Below, one piece after another: positions 44,153 through 56,527 of a stretch of DNA of 64,000 nucleotides. This DNA is from Pezicula radicicola (taxonomy: Eukaryota > Ascomycota > Leotiomycetes > Helotiales > Dermateaceae): assembly GCA_003008705.1 (NCBI GenBank), contig PDUO01000002.1, forward strand, positions 1,010,898 to 1,074,897, written 5' to 3'. The notes under the pieces were generated by a model, which made no database searches, had not been told where the DNA came from, and saw only the letters and a program-made list of their open reading frames with translations. The translations under genes and the position numbers were made by a program. Positions within the stretch are counted from its first letter, which is position 1. Every line of letters starts with the position of its first letter.

Positions 44153-47100
44153 TCACCTACACTGCTGCTCCAAGGCTGTTAGAACACTAAGAGCCCTACG
44201 GCTGTAACCCCAGCTCTTCAAACCCAGAAGTAATTTGCGGCCTTCCAACAGAACTCGATCGGGTCCCTTGGGACTACATAAATTACCCACACCCGTGATA
44301 TTGGCCCGCATCGTTGCACCCCTTCTAACAAAAAGTTGCACAAGTTCATCATCTGCTGGCCGGTCGAGTGACATGAAAGTCGGATATTGTTCTGCATCCT
44401 CTGACGGCGTTAATTCCCTATCATGTACTGCTTCAGACGTATGCTGGGCAAATGAACCATATGCCCACAAAGCGAGAGTAGCCAAGAAAACCGACGAGGG
44501 CTCGTAAAATCCATCCGCCGAATAGCGGCGGACATGCCAGAATAATACCCCGGCATGTATCATGGCAAGCCTAGCTTTATATTGATCTTCAGTGGCCCAT
44601 CGCTGAATATGTGTGCGGTGAGCCACGACGTCGGTCTCGCTACTCGGCGAGCTATCGCCTACCATAGAAAGAACAAGATTTACAATGCGGCGAAATGGTG
44701 TCAGGAGAACGACTCTTGCTAGATGAAGATGAAGCACTGTTGTATGTTCCATCCCAGACGCCGCACCAATGACGCTATTCGCATGCCAGTGAAGGATATC
44801 GAGGCAGTCACAGGCAGAATTTCGCCATTTCGAATAGGTTGGGATCCCCGGTAGCCAAACTTGAGATTGTAGAGTTGTGATTTCCTGTCTGTCTGCTGTT
44901 GGACTCCAAAGCGTGAGGGGCTGTTCGAAGTAGTCTGCGACTTCCCAAGTCCTTCTGAAAAGTGCATGAATGAGGAGAATTCTGGAAAACTCGCCCATCG
45001 ATGGCTGTAGGCGCTTTTCTATGTAGACAAGCTGGATTGCCGAGTGTAGAGAAGGACTTGCTGGAGGAGAGTTAGATCTAGATCGCTATATTAAGAAGCA
45101 GGAAGCTCACGCGAGCTACAGCTAAAAAGCTGTTGCCACTCCCTTGCAGTTTCTGCATGCCAAAGAACCTCTTGGCTTGGCAAAGGAACCCTAGCATCTT
45201 GTAGACATAGTTGTGGTCGCATTTGAAAATGAAACGCCCACATACAATCCAATAGCTGGCAAAGATTAGTATATGTACATACACATCGGTGACTCAAAAC
45301 TTACCCAGATACTATACCCTGTCCGCCGTCGTGTTTCTCCCTCGCACCAAACTTTCCAGGCGTAGCTTACATCTCCATTGTTCGTGTCCAAATTCATTTG
45401 ATCTGATGCCGATTTCATCCACTCATTGCCGCAAAATGCCGCAAGGCGATAATTACATGTCTTTGCGCTTTCCATTAATCGCTCATCTCCACAGTACATC
45501 ATGCCAACACAATTCAAGATCTGAGTCTGTGTAAGTAAGACAGTATCGAGTCTCGAAGCATCGCCTGTTTCAATCTGGAGTCCATTAGCTCAATCCGGAC
45601 GTGAAGGTCTGTGGCTAAGTAACATACTAATGTATTAATTACACGACGTAAAAATTCATGCATAGCAGTAGCGTAAGATCCGGCATCTTCAACATCTATG
45701 TAGTGACTCCCGATGGTAGCCATGGCCAAAACCTGTAACCAGTGTGCGGTTTCGATGTTGAAAGTGGGTGGATGGATGAAGGGCAGAATGGGCTGAAAAA
45801 ACTCAAGATAGTATGAAACAAAGATGCTTAGTGATTGAAGAGATAGAAATGTCGTAGTTCTGAACGCAGGAAAATGCGACGAGGTTATGCACAGTTGCTC
45901 AAACCAGCGAAGATACTCATGATAGATTTCTTCACGGATCAACTTAATACCAACTCGGGGGCCATCTGAAGAACGAGGATCGGATTGTGGGAAGTCAAAC
46001 ACAATTACACTTTGGTTGTCTGTGGCAGCTACAGAGATGGGAGTCAAGGATTCTGCGGCTCGGCTGGTTCCTTTGATTCTTTTGCTTCCAATGTGGGGCA
46101 GTCTTGCACCATCACCATCAACATAAAAGCGCCCAGAGTTACCACTGATGTTCTGAGAGTCAGGACTGGAAGCATCTATGCCATCACAGATTAAGGAGGT
46201 TGTCTGTTCTGTACCTGCCGTGGGCTGTGTTCGATCTCGCGGTCGTACATTGGACGGCGAGTTTGAGTATACAGAATCTGAAAGTCCATTAATGCTTGTA
46301 GGACGGGTATGGGAGACCTGGTTGATTTCAGGAACTCCAACGTGCGATGTTTGTCCAAATAGTCCGAGGCTCATTTCAGCGTCTTGGTTGTAGCCAGGAA
46401 GATAGTTATCCGGCAACCAATTAATTGAGGAGAGGTTATTTTGGTACCATACACTAGGACTGGAAATAGAATTGGGATCGTGAACGAGTTCATCGGATAT
46501 GATGTTTGTGTTCAATGTACTCGAAGCTTGTGATGTATGGTCCTCTCCAGCTAAAATTGATACCATGCCACGGTCATTCCCAATACCTGGACGGGCCATA
46601 AAGGTCGTTGAACGTGGTGTAAAGCCACTATCAAATGCTGGGAATCTCTGTACAATGGCTTGTTGGTGATCGGTCAAGTGCATTTGACCTTGGTTTTCGG
46701 TTTGTGGTTGCAGGTTTGGAAGATTTGGCAAAGGGGCTGGTGGACTTATGGATGTTCCCATCGGGTTCTCATTGATATGAAGAGGATTTCTGGACGGAAC
46801 TGGCTCAGAGTGGTTACGCACAGGGGTCGAAATGGTTGTAGATCTGTCCAACGGGGTCTTTTCTAGGCTGGAATCTGCGCTGGCGCGGAGAGAGATGCAT
46901 TCAAGAGACCGCTTTTGGCATGCAAGACACGGCCTTTCACCGCTACACTTTCTTCGGGCCTGCGCGCAAGCATCACAAGCCCGCGATCCTTTTGCAAGTG
47001 AGCTTCGTCTGGGCTGGTTGTGTACTTGCTCGTGGCGGCGGAGAGCATCACTGAGTGGTTTTTAATCACCAAACACTCCTAATCAAAACATTGGAAGTAT

Positions 47101-47431
47101 TTCCAGAATCACGAAGAAAATAAGTATTTAACTTACATGCGATAAAAACCCTTGTGACAATCGCGACATTTCAAAGACCGTTCCTTAGCATGGCTACCAG
47201 AATGGCGAGTGAGATGCTCAACTCTACTAAAGCTCCGCTCGCAAAGCAAGCATTGGAATCGCCCAGAATTGCCACCCGGTGTTCCTGTCTGACTTCGATC
47301 TATAGTGGGTAAGGTAAGGTAAGTATAGCTTCACTAGAACGAGTCGAGAATGTCTTACCTACACCAGCATCATGAACAGTGCCATTGCCCGAGTAGTGAG
47401 GAGTAGCTACTCCGGGGGCGCGAGAATCCAT
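44153..47431 (-). CDS. Transcription factor with C2H2 fingers plus Zn2Cys6 cluster and fungal_trans domain
   Basis: Six exons: 47431-47359, 47299-47137, 47050-45628, 45574-45305, 45255-45111 and 45060-44153; 993 residues. Two C2H2 fingers come first: FQCLLCERSFSRVEHLTRH with SGSH, then LKCRDCHKGFYRIDALRRHE followed by QVH, the second assembled across an intron. A Zn2Cys6 cluster follows at once: RACDACAQARRKCSGERPC then LACQKRSLEC. Residues 180-440 are Ser/Asn-rich and disordered. The rest is the fungal-specific regulatory domain (LNCVGMMYCGDERLMESAKT, YAWKVWCEGETRRRTGYSIW, LVYIEKRLQPSMGEFSRIL). Such dual-finger proteins are nuclear regulators. Its place 2 kb beyond the sugar transporter suggests it may control the GH39/GH127/transporter group, which is inference. 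Exon 5-6 junction uses GTGAGC and CTCCAG. Confidence 0.9.
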
Positions 47432-48165
47432 GGCATGGCTGCGTACGGACGAAGAAATTTAATATTGTGAGTGTGTAGATGCGATGCCATAGATGTCGAA
47501 GGAAAACTTCAGACTCGATATGTAGCCTCGAGGTTGAGGTCAGGAGAAGCGATTGCGGGGAAGGGGGGGCGTATCACATGATCATAAATAAACGGAACTT
47601 TGGGAGAACGCACTAGGTAGGTAGGTAAGTAAGTAAGGTAGCTCCAATCAGGAAAGTCTCCCATATCCTCAATCGGACCATCTACAGTATTGTTTTTTTC
47701 TTAAACTAAAGTAAAGTGAATTTCATGACACAGACCCGCAGAAAGTTCTCCTGAGAATTGCTTTTTCTTTTTACCAGGCACCGAGCTTGTTTTCCCGAAA
47801 TAGTCTAGCGGGTTCTGGGTCTTCGGCGACTCGAACGACTCGAACTGCCTCCTGCAGCAACATCTTTCAAAAAGTCCTTTGTTGTAATACGTCTTATTAT
47901 TCCCACACTGCAATCATTCAACCATCGAGGTTTGTAAAGAATCAAAGCCTGTACCCGCGATTCAACCTCCCACATGATGTCCGACAATCAGGACTAAACC
48001 CTAGAAAACCTCGAGTCCATCGAAGCTCCTCGGCCCACCAACATCTTCAGCCTCGCCTACTTCTTCCATTCTTTCTCGACTCCATAACCAACGACTCGAA
48101 CTTGGGCGTTTCCGAGCCCGCCCCTATCTACTTTAACATCCGCACTACCGCATTTCATTTTCACA
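47432..48165. promoter_or_regulatory. Divergent promoter region, transcription factor and NCBP3-like gene
   Basis: 0.73 kb between two outward-facing starts. It contains a GTAG/GTAA tetranucleotide run near 47615-47640, a G-run at 47560-47570 and a T-run at 47693-47699. No gene is supported. Confidence 0.45.
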
Positions 48166-49531
48166 ATGGCGGACATGGACATAGAGATGGACGTGGACAT
48201 CGACGTGGGGATGGTTGATGACATGGCCGTCCAGCAAGCAGAAGTTGAGATTCTTGTCAGTGGGACGCGTTTAACCTCGCACGTTGTACATGAAGCTGAC
48301 TTCACCCAAGCCAGATCAGCCAACGCTAGTCTCGACTGTATCAGCTCCCAATGACCCTTCAGGCCCAGACGCTGAACAACCCACGCCCGAGAAAGTTCAC
48401 ATCCGCGGCCTTGACAATTTGACAAGTAAAGACATTAAAGCTTTTGCCAATGATAACTACGACAAAAACCAGATTGTGCGCATCGAATGGATCGACGACA
48501 GCAGCGCAAATATTGTGTATGAAAGCCCAGAAATTGCACGGGAAGCTCTACTAGCCTTCTCCACGATGGGACTCGAAGAAATTTCGCAGATGCCTATCCT
48601 CCAGACAATCCCTGCACAGCCGTATTCCAAACATCCCGACATGCATCTCGAGGTGCGGTTGGCAGTTGTTGGCGATCGGAAGCAAGCTGGAGCTAGGGAG
48701 AGGAGCCGGTTCTATCTACTAAATCCAGAACACGACCCAGCTGAGCGCCGGAAGAATGGATCCAATCGGAGGGGAGGGAACAGATACCGAGAAAGGGATG
48801 ATGATGGTTACAGAAGCCGGCGGTACGATGATCAAGAGCAGCGAGACAGGGAGGGCCGTGACCAGGCAGGTGGCTTCGATGCTTCACTCTACGATGACGA
48901 TGAGGCCGCGTTGGCGGTTCGAGCGAAAAGAAATCATGGTAGAAGAGAATCGGCCTCATCGGGTAGCGACAGTAGGGGCCGAGACTATCATCAAGCGCGG
49001 TTCGAACGACGAGGAGTTGGGAAAGAGTTGTTTCCTGATCGAGGTGACCAGGGGCGCTTGTTGCGGGATCGGAGTGCATCTCCAGCTCGCCTTCACGACA
49101 GTGCTGCAGAACGTAATAGAGAAAAGGCAAGGTCAATCAAGTCGCACCTGGTCGGGTCACGTTTAGAGCCGAAAGAGTTGTTTCCCCAAAAAATTGGAGT
49201 TACCTCTCTTCGGTCCGGTGTTTTTGATGCTGCGGATGAGGCTGCAGATCTGTTTGCTCGAAAAATTCCTATTCCTCTGGTTGATGGTACTTCAGACAGC
49301 CGCCCAAAGCGAGACCTGGCAAGCCGTATTACCTCCAGGACCCCGGCGATGGATGGCTTCAGCATCCGAGGAACTGCCAAAGTATCTGCTACACAAAACT
49401 TTACCATCAAAGGAACTGCGGATGTTAGGGAGCTCTTTCCTGTCAGTTCAAATGCAGGCAAGGAGCTATTCTCAGAGCGACTAGAGGGCAGGGGTGGAAG
49501 GAGGCAAAAGGCCGAAGATCTCTTTCGTTAG
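48166..49531 (+). CDS. ncbp3: NCBP3-like nuclear cap-binding protein
   Basis: Exon 1 is 48166-48259 and exon 2 begins at 48345 (an alternative acceptor is CTTCAG a little downstream), 426 residues. An acidic start (MADMDIEMDVDIDVG) is followed by the RRM-like domain KVHIRGLDNLTSKDIKAF, NQIVRIEWIDDSSANIVY, the layout of nuclear cap-binding subunit 3, which binds capped mRNA and helps export. The following part is Arg/Asp-rich. The C-terminal half contains the repeated short motif ELFP: GKELFPDRG, PKELFPQKIG, VRELFPVSS, GKELFSERL and AEDLFR at the very end. The function is inferred from the domain; the motif repetition is seen directly. Confidence 0.8.
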
Positions 49532-50754
49532 ATATGGGATAGTAGTACATGGGGATCTATACGATGAACATAGAGGTTAGCTCAGGCTTAGGGAGCTGCT
49601 CAACATAAACGGGTGGGGGTTTGATATACTCGGCGTTCGGAAATTCGGTGAAGATACCAGGGATTGTGACGCTGATAATTTCTTCAGTGAGAAAGAAAAA
49701 TATTCTCTACTTGTGCTACACTAGCAATACTGGTAACAAGCGTATTACCACAGTCGCAATAATATGCAGTTTGCAACATTGCGGCCAATAATAGACCATT
49801 TTTAAGCTACAAAAACTATGTCTGCAACTCATAAGCCAGCGAGATTCGGGCTAGTACTCAAGTCTCCTTGTGTCTTTACAGAGAATTGTTACTTATTCAA
49901 CATTAAGTGATCGACTCTACGTATGAACCGGAGTTAAACGACCTCCACATGGAGGAAAATGTTTCTGATACAGATCCTGCGATTAGAGAGTAACTGAGTA
50001 ATGAACAGATCTGGGCCCCTCTATCCCGAGCCACCTTTCGAGAAAAGGAAGGAAGCCTTTGCTAAAAGCGAGGACTACTTGGAAGTTTCTATCAGCTTGT
50101 CTTAATGTGTCTATTCAAAATTTCCATAATCCAAAGTGTGTTGTGTCACGGCGCGCTAGCACAAAATCTCGGAAGCGTCTTGACTATATAAATTCACTTA
50201 AACATAAATTCTCTCTAACAGCAAGCAAACATGTCCTGCCCATTTAGCTCAGTTGTCAAGTCAGTCTTAGAAGGCAAAATGGATGGACTGATGATGCTAT
50301 GCTGGCACACATACCAATATCTCTCTGGAGTGAAGGTGGTGGGTACCCCTCTTGGGTCGAGCAACTCCGTTGCATTTCGTCTAGGATAGGTTTCTTCCTT
50401 ACCATCCTGCTAACAATAAATTGGGCTCTTATATGATTTTTTGGAGCTCCTTTCATCCTTCTTTACCTTTTTGATGCGATTTTTGACTATTTTGGTGTTT
50501 TTGTAGATACCTCTCAAGCTCTAGAGAATTAATTAAGCGAGGGCGGTACAAGGGGAACGCGTTGTCAAATCCTGGCGTAGTGGTGAAAGGGAAGGAACGT
50601 TCTCAGTTTAATTCTCAAATTTTATCTCAGAAGATCTCAAATGCCCTCCCATATTTTCAAAGGAACAATCTTCCCCAATTTGTAGTATTCAATCCTTAGA
50701 AGTCTCGATCTCCCTTCCTTAATATTTTCAATCTCAATATCGACATCAAGCAAC
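49532..50754. other. Intergenic, 1.2 kb
   Basis: No supported gene. A short CATTTAGCTCAGTTGT at 50240-50255 recalls a tRNA A box but no matching stem can be drawn. The last 150 bases are CT-rich, as expected for a promoter of the following gene. Confidence 0.5.
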
Positions 50755-52705
50755 ATGGCTGAATGGCTACGTCCGAAGTTCCAGCGCACACCCAGCAGCT
50801 TCCTCGATGAGGAACACACGGATACGGAGGAGGACCGCATTCGCAATCCCTCCAGAGTCTCGTCGTACTTGGGTCTAGCATCACGGCCTCCTACACTGAC
50901 GTCGCGTCCTCCTACGCCCTCACTGGCGGCTTCTGAGTCCTTCAACATTCGAAATCCTGACGTAGTCTACGAGAAGCCATCCATACACCATATGGTAGAA
51001 TCTCTCAAGGTAGCAATGATGACAAAGAATTCAATGGAACCGCTGTCGATTGAGTACAATTCTTCCGTCCTTCACCTTTTAGAAGATTATTATAACCTTT
51101 GCGAAATGGTGCACACGAGGGATCAGACTATAGAGGATATGAAAGACAGGCACACGAAGGACATCAAAGACTTTGAAGAAAGGGCTACGCAATGGGAGGT
51201 CAAGGAAGCAGACTACAAAAGCGAAATGAAGAAACTCGAAGTCTTGTTAGCACATACGGAGGGTGGAATGGAAAAGGTTGCCTTGGCAAGAACGAACAGC
51301 GTGCTTCGTGGCGCACCAAGGACAGATTCTAGACCCAGAAAAGATTCCAGGGTTGCTGAGGCACTTGTAAGAGCAAAGAACACACTTCGCGCGCCTCCTG
51401 GTGCTGTACAAAGGTAAGCCGTATTAGTTGCCTCCCCAGCCCCGCAACTCAGGTTCTAGTACGTTCATGCTGTTTCTAGCAGGCACGCTGCGCAATTGTT
51501 GAGGCTCATACTACTATCCAAGTAGAATGTTTCGTAGTCTTGTCTTTAGAATTTCGGCGGCTAATTGGTGTTTGACTAGCACGACCCGACGGGAGAGAGT
51601 CAATCGTAGTTTTCAGGACTACTCGGTGGTGGTCCCAGAAACTCTGCAGCGTATGTATCGCCGGAATACTTTCGATGCAAAGCCACAGCAAGCCAGAGTT
51701 GAAGGCGTCCAAGGCTCGCCAGTTCCAAAGGCTCTTCACAAAGCACAGTCTCAGGGTCTTCATTCGATGGTAACGGTTTCGAGCCCAGACAAGAAGTCTA
51801 TTGGCCTGGGCTTGGGTCTTACCACGGCACAACTTGAGAAACTGAACCGACAGACTTTGGATCCAAAGTCGGATACAGAGCTGATCCAAAACATCGAGGG
51901 AGACTTTGGCGTGGTTTTCGAGTCTTCAGAAAGCTCACAAACATCTTCTAGTAGAAGTAGAAGTAGCACGCGGCAAGATGTTTTTGGTGGCTTCAATAAA
52001 CCACTTCCTGATATTCCCGCAACTGCTGCCTCTGACAATAAAATTACGCCCAACGATGAGCGTCCGAGGAGCAGCGAACAACCAATATCTCCATGGGTCG
52101 GACAGTTTCCCCTCGATCAGGCCTCAGCGCTCCAGCGTAAAGTCTTCTCTTTTCGCCCCGGTGATGATGCACATGGAGCATTCACGGCTGCCGAAACATC
52201 ACGCGCTCGAGCTAAGAGGGAGGTACTAGAGGAACACCTGCGCAAGAGAAATATCCATGTCCAAGAGAGTTCTAGCTCTGGTGCAGCATCTGAGGACACT
52301 GTGGTTGATCTCAGCCAAGCTTCTCAGACAGAAAAAGATAGAGCCAGCCCAGAAAGAATGACAGTGGGAGGTATGGCCCCACAGAGCAGCGCACTACCAC
52401 CTGGAGGAGATTATCAACGTCCAAATCTCCCCGTGAGAGACGAATTCACACGCAAAAACAGTTCAAGTAGCGCGGTCACAGCTATCCGGGATAATTCTGG
52501 ACGAAATAGTGCGAGTGGTTCGTCAAGTGGCCGACAGAGATTGAACCGTAGTTCAGGAAGTAGTGAAGCTGCCACCATTGCCGCGGCTCGCGCAATCTCG
52601 AGAAATGGGTCAGAAGGCAGTGGGAGCGATAGGAATAGTACAAAGCATCTGAAGGAGCTGGGTAGTATGGACAAAGAGGTTTTACACGAAGAGAAAGAAG
52701 AGTAA
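50755..52705 (+). CDS. Conserved fungal coiled-coil and serine-rich protein
   Basis: Exon 1 is 50755-51413; exon 2 is 51550-52705, 604 residues in this model. Residues 80-185 contain a folded or coiled-coil stretch: SIHHMVESLKVAMMTKNSME, LEDYYNLCEMVHTRDQTIED and MKKLEVLLAHTEGGMEKVAL, followed by a basic region with several RxDS/RKDS sites. Exon 2 has the block VVPETLQRMYRRNTFDAKPQ and a long Ser/Arg/Gln-rich disordered region ending in a Ser-Gly-Ser tail. The intron is 136 nt, longer than others here, and the upstream acceptor options run into a TAG, so TTTAG at 51549 is preferred. A small extra exon inside the intron is possible. I recognise no named function. Confidence 0.65.
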
Positions 52706-53455
52706 GATGATTGAAAATCGTAGATACAGCTTCGATAGTCTTGTAAGATTTAGCTTGTGTAAGTATAAGCGAGCAGCGAAGAGCTTATAAAGAAACTGCT
52801 GCTCTTCATGATCGCTATCAGCCAATTTGCAACTTTCTGCCACTAAATTCGAGAATATTTCAGTCGAAATCTTGTGCGGGTAGTTTAAGAACGTTGCCTG
52901 TAATTGGTCTAATGTGACCCACTAGGACAACTATGTCTTCCAAGACGCTAGGTAGAATAACTATAATCATCTATAGAAACCGAGAAATGTTCCGTAGAAT
53001 GCGGTCCTGCAAAGAGACTTATATTAAATTTACCTGATTTGAGCAACTCATGTAATCTAAGTGTTTAGGTCATTCACTCACTTGATTTGCCTAATTTACT
53101 AATTTCCGTTAAACTTACTTGATCTAAGTAACTTATTGGCTTCAAGTATCCAATTTAAAACTTATCACGTAATGTTATAAAGGAATATAATTTAAACTCT
53201 GTATCTAAATACAACGACTAAGAATTACTATACCAACGAGTTCATGATGCGCATTTTTGTGGATTTGGGCACAATCATATATCCAACTCGTGTGAGACTT
53301 GAAATCAAGTCTCAGTACCGCTCCTAAATAAGTTGGTGTTATATAGCATAACATAAGATAGGTTATGTTATTCAAGCTTGTTATACCAAGCAGATTTGAA
53401 ATTAGGACTACCTCGTCCTTTCCACTAGATCATAAACATCCCTCAAACACCTTCT
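52706..53455. repeat. Intergenic with dispersed 18-bp repeat units
   Basis: From 53030 to 53160 there are about six degenerate ACTTGATTTGAGCAACTC-like units of the dispersed family in the same orientation. A GTTATATAGCATAACATAAG palindromic stretch lies near 53338-53370. No gene. Confidence 0.65.
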
Positions 53456-55978
53456 TTAGTAACTATGGCCGCCCAAAATACGTTGCTCCTCATTCCACAA
53501 CGACGACTCTTTATGCTTCTCATTCTTCTCATCGTCCACATTACCAACAACAAAATAATCCTTAATGACAGCCGTACCATCCAAGACCGTAGCATAGACT
53601 TCAGTAGTACAAGTCCCCGGAGCTAAAATATAACATTTTGGTTCCGGCCATTCGGGAACTTCGTTCTTGATATGAAAGGTTGAGGAGGGTCCGATGGTTG
53701 AGAGGTCGTCGGTTACGGGGAGTAGACCTGTTGCTATGTCTTTATTGAAGATTGACCGCATGAATATGTTGTAGGAGATCTCGGGTTGGTACCAGGGTAC
53801 TTTTTGTCTCAGTATTAATATCAGGAAGTGGAGGAAGATTGGTGAATGGGGTTTAAGGTAGATGGAGTGGAAGAGAAACAGTCTGTACCTTCATGACCAG
53901 CTTGGAAAACTCGAGAAAAACTATAATTTCCAAATTGTCGTACATATCCTTTAACATTCTCGACATCTAATTCCCCATCTACAAACAATGGTGTATATCC
54001 TGCATTCCTGAAATCCTCGGATTCGGAATACTCGAGGGCTAGAGAAATTGCTTCACCACCTAGCCAGTTACAAGCGAAGTCACGGTCGCCGTACATGAGA
54101 TGTACTTTTACATTATTTTCGAGTAGATAGGAGAGAGCTTCAAGTGAGCCGGCGCGTTCTATATCTGCTGTGGACTGGAAAGCGGCAGAAACTACTTCGG
54201 AGGACGCAGTGTAGTTCACGGGGACGCCGAGGGCTTTTTGAACCCAGGCTTGATTGAGAAAGCCGTTGAGATCTGGAGTGTCAACGTTAGTGAAATTGGT
54301 TCTCGAAATGAGTGGTTTGGAAGCCTACGGGGTTCTGGGGTAGGATCATTTGCTGGGTGTGCAATATCATACCAGCCAAACTTTTTGGTTTGTTGTCAGT
54401 GTACGGGTGCGGGCTCTGAGGTGATAGTGGTATACCTTAGCGGTTCTAATGAATTCTCCCATTCTATAACAGGTTTCTACGACTTTTTCAAAGCACTTTA
54501 TTACTTTTGGCTTGTCTCCTTGCCAATTGGGGTCTTTTAAAGTGGCTTTCTTTTGGCATGCTGCCAAGTGTTCTTTGCAGCCGCCGGGCTTAGACCATAC
54601 GTCCATGATGCTATCGTACTCAGCTTTTGTGATGTGTTGAATTCCGTACGTCTGGAATAGTTAGTATCTTGCTTCATTGCATACTTGACTTGCTGTCTGG
54701 CACATACGTTATTGTAGGCAGTTTCTGCGTAGAAAGGAAATTGTATCAGATCGTCCACCAGACCATTGACAATACCAAGAGTATCGAGGTGAATATACTT
54801 CGTTCCTTCTTCTTTAATTGTCCCATTCATAATCTTTTCATTTTGTTCCTGAAAGAACTTCATAAAATTCGGTCCATAATGACCACCGTAACTCTCTGCC
54901 CATATGGAAACTCGATCATCATGGGGCTTGTAAGCAGGAAATTCAAAGAACCAAGTTTGAGCGAAATGCCACAGCGCATGCGCAGCATGAATTGTGCTAT
55001 TAGCAATTAAATTCGACTGACTTGAAAAGGTTCCAACGAGAAAGGTATTGTTTGTTTCTGGGATACCGGTATCGGTGAAATTGGCTGGCCTGATGTTGAT
55101 GTAATCGTCGCCTGTAACGAAGTTGAATGTTCCATTCGTAGGAATATCGTATGAGAAGCCAACATGAGTTGGCTGATCGAGGTATAGCATGTTGACTTCA
55201 TTGTTCCAGGACCCTGAACCGAGTGTTATCGTGTAAGTTTTACTGATTTTGGTGAGGAAATATGCTTCGGATTTTCCACTTACATGGATTAAGGTAAGTC
55301 GAGTTTGAATCATTACCAACGAAACAGGGACCATTCTCTTGTAGTAGACCCATCATTGACGATGCACCTGGTCCCCCATTCTGTGAATCTCTTAGTGTTA
55401 GTATGCCTTTCTGCATTTTCTTAAGATCGCCAAGCGTGATTTAGAAACAAAGATATATAAGATACCAAAATCTACCTTGAATAGTAAACTGTGGATATGA
55501 GAGTACGTACCAACCAGATAGACAATGGTGCATTGTGCGGATCTTTGCGTGCCTACAGAAGTTCGAGTCAGTATTACTGTGTCGCAAATGATACGGAAGC
55601 GGTACCTCAAAGAACCAGAAAAATCTAGGATTGTCTATTAGTAAATAAAATAAAACCAAGCTCATGAATAAGGGACGATTTACGTATTAATTGGGTAATC
55701 CTGCTCTTCTCCATTGATATCTGATAGTAACCTAGGAGGAAGATGGACATAGCCACTATAGCTCTTAACACCAGGAGTCGTCTCACAGATTCCTGGCTAC
55801 CATGCCAGTTAGTTACAACAGTGCAAACTAAACCATTCTACCACCTACGCACTTCTTTATAACTTATCTTCACGCCCTCATGATACTTAGACTTCAGAGT
55901 TGTGACACCCTCAGGAGTGGGGGGAAATTGACATGAGACGAGGGAAATGAGGGACAGTGCTAGTAATTGCTGTAACAT
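53456..55978 (-). CDS. Secreted serine carboxypeptidase, peptidase family S10
   Basis: Ten exons: 55978-55853, 55796-55684, 55624-55606, 55552-55511, 55380-55284, 55213-54708, 54651-54436, 54380-54329, 54272-53889 and 53799-53456; 632 residues, all phases closing. Signal peptide [17 protein letters not shown]10 landmarks: YPINTFFWFFEARKDP across two junctions, [16 protein letters not shown] (oxyanion region), the nucleophile in [11 protein letters not shown] (Ser near 240; the usual residue before Glu is Gly), Asp in [13 protein letters not shown], and His in AGHEVPWYQPE formed across the last junction. These remove C-terminal residues from peptides at acid pH, outside the cell or in the vacuole. 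Several NxT/NxS sites suggest glycosylation. The last 85 residues ([20 protein letters not shown]) extend past the usual end. Confidence 0.93.
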
Positions 55979-56527
55979 GGTGAGAATTGGAGCTTGCAAG
56001 TTGCATTTAGGAGGTGCTAAAGGAAGAGAGTTTGTGCCACAAATCTTGGATCGGTTTCAAGGTTGGGTACTATTTTGTACCTACTTTGTATGGGCTTAAT
56101 TAGGAAGGTGAGGAGAGAATTGTAAGACCGGCTTCAATGCTCGCCGAATGTTCGTGTAAGAAATCAATTTGGCGGAGTAACTTCAAAGAAAACAGCAATA
56201 ACGTGTTGTTATTTGACCATGAAATGTGATAGTGTATCTAGGAGCTCCGTAATTACCAAGTCATCGCTCGTAGCACATCTAAATAGGAACTGAGTCTTTT
56301 CGTAAGATGTAAAATCTGTCACGTGAGTGTATATAAGAGTCTAAAGTAGTCAACATAGAGCAACTCAGTTCATACGACTATATCATAACGACTACATCTT
56401 TAACCAAGAAGGGCTGTTTGTTTGCCGGCTATAACGTGGCAAGACGTTTGAGTGGCTTAGTTGTCTACAGCTACACGAGGAATCATTGTGCAACAATCGG
56501 ATCAATTCACTAATTGACCGAATGCCA
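55979..56527. other. Intergenic, upstream of the carboxypeptidase
   Basis: Promoter side of the carboxypeptidase gene. No repeat or RNA gene is seen. It runs into the zinc-finger relic. Confidence 0.5.

Noticed and set aside
50231..50370. tRNA-like A box (TTTAGCTCAGTTGT) and a GGGTCGAGCAACTCC
   Set aside because: The spacing is too long for a tRNA and no acceptor or anticodon stem pairs.
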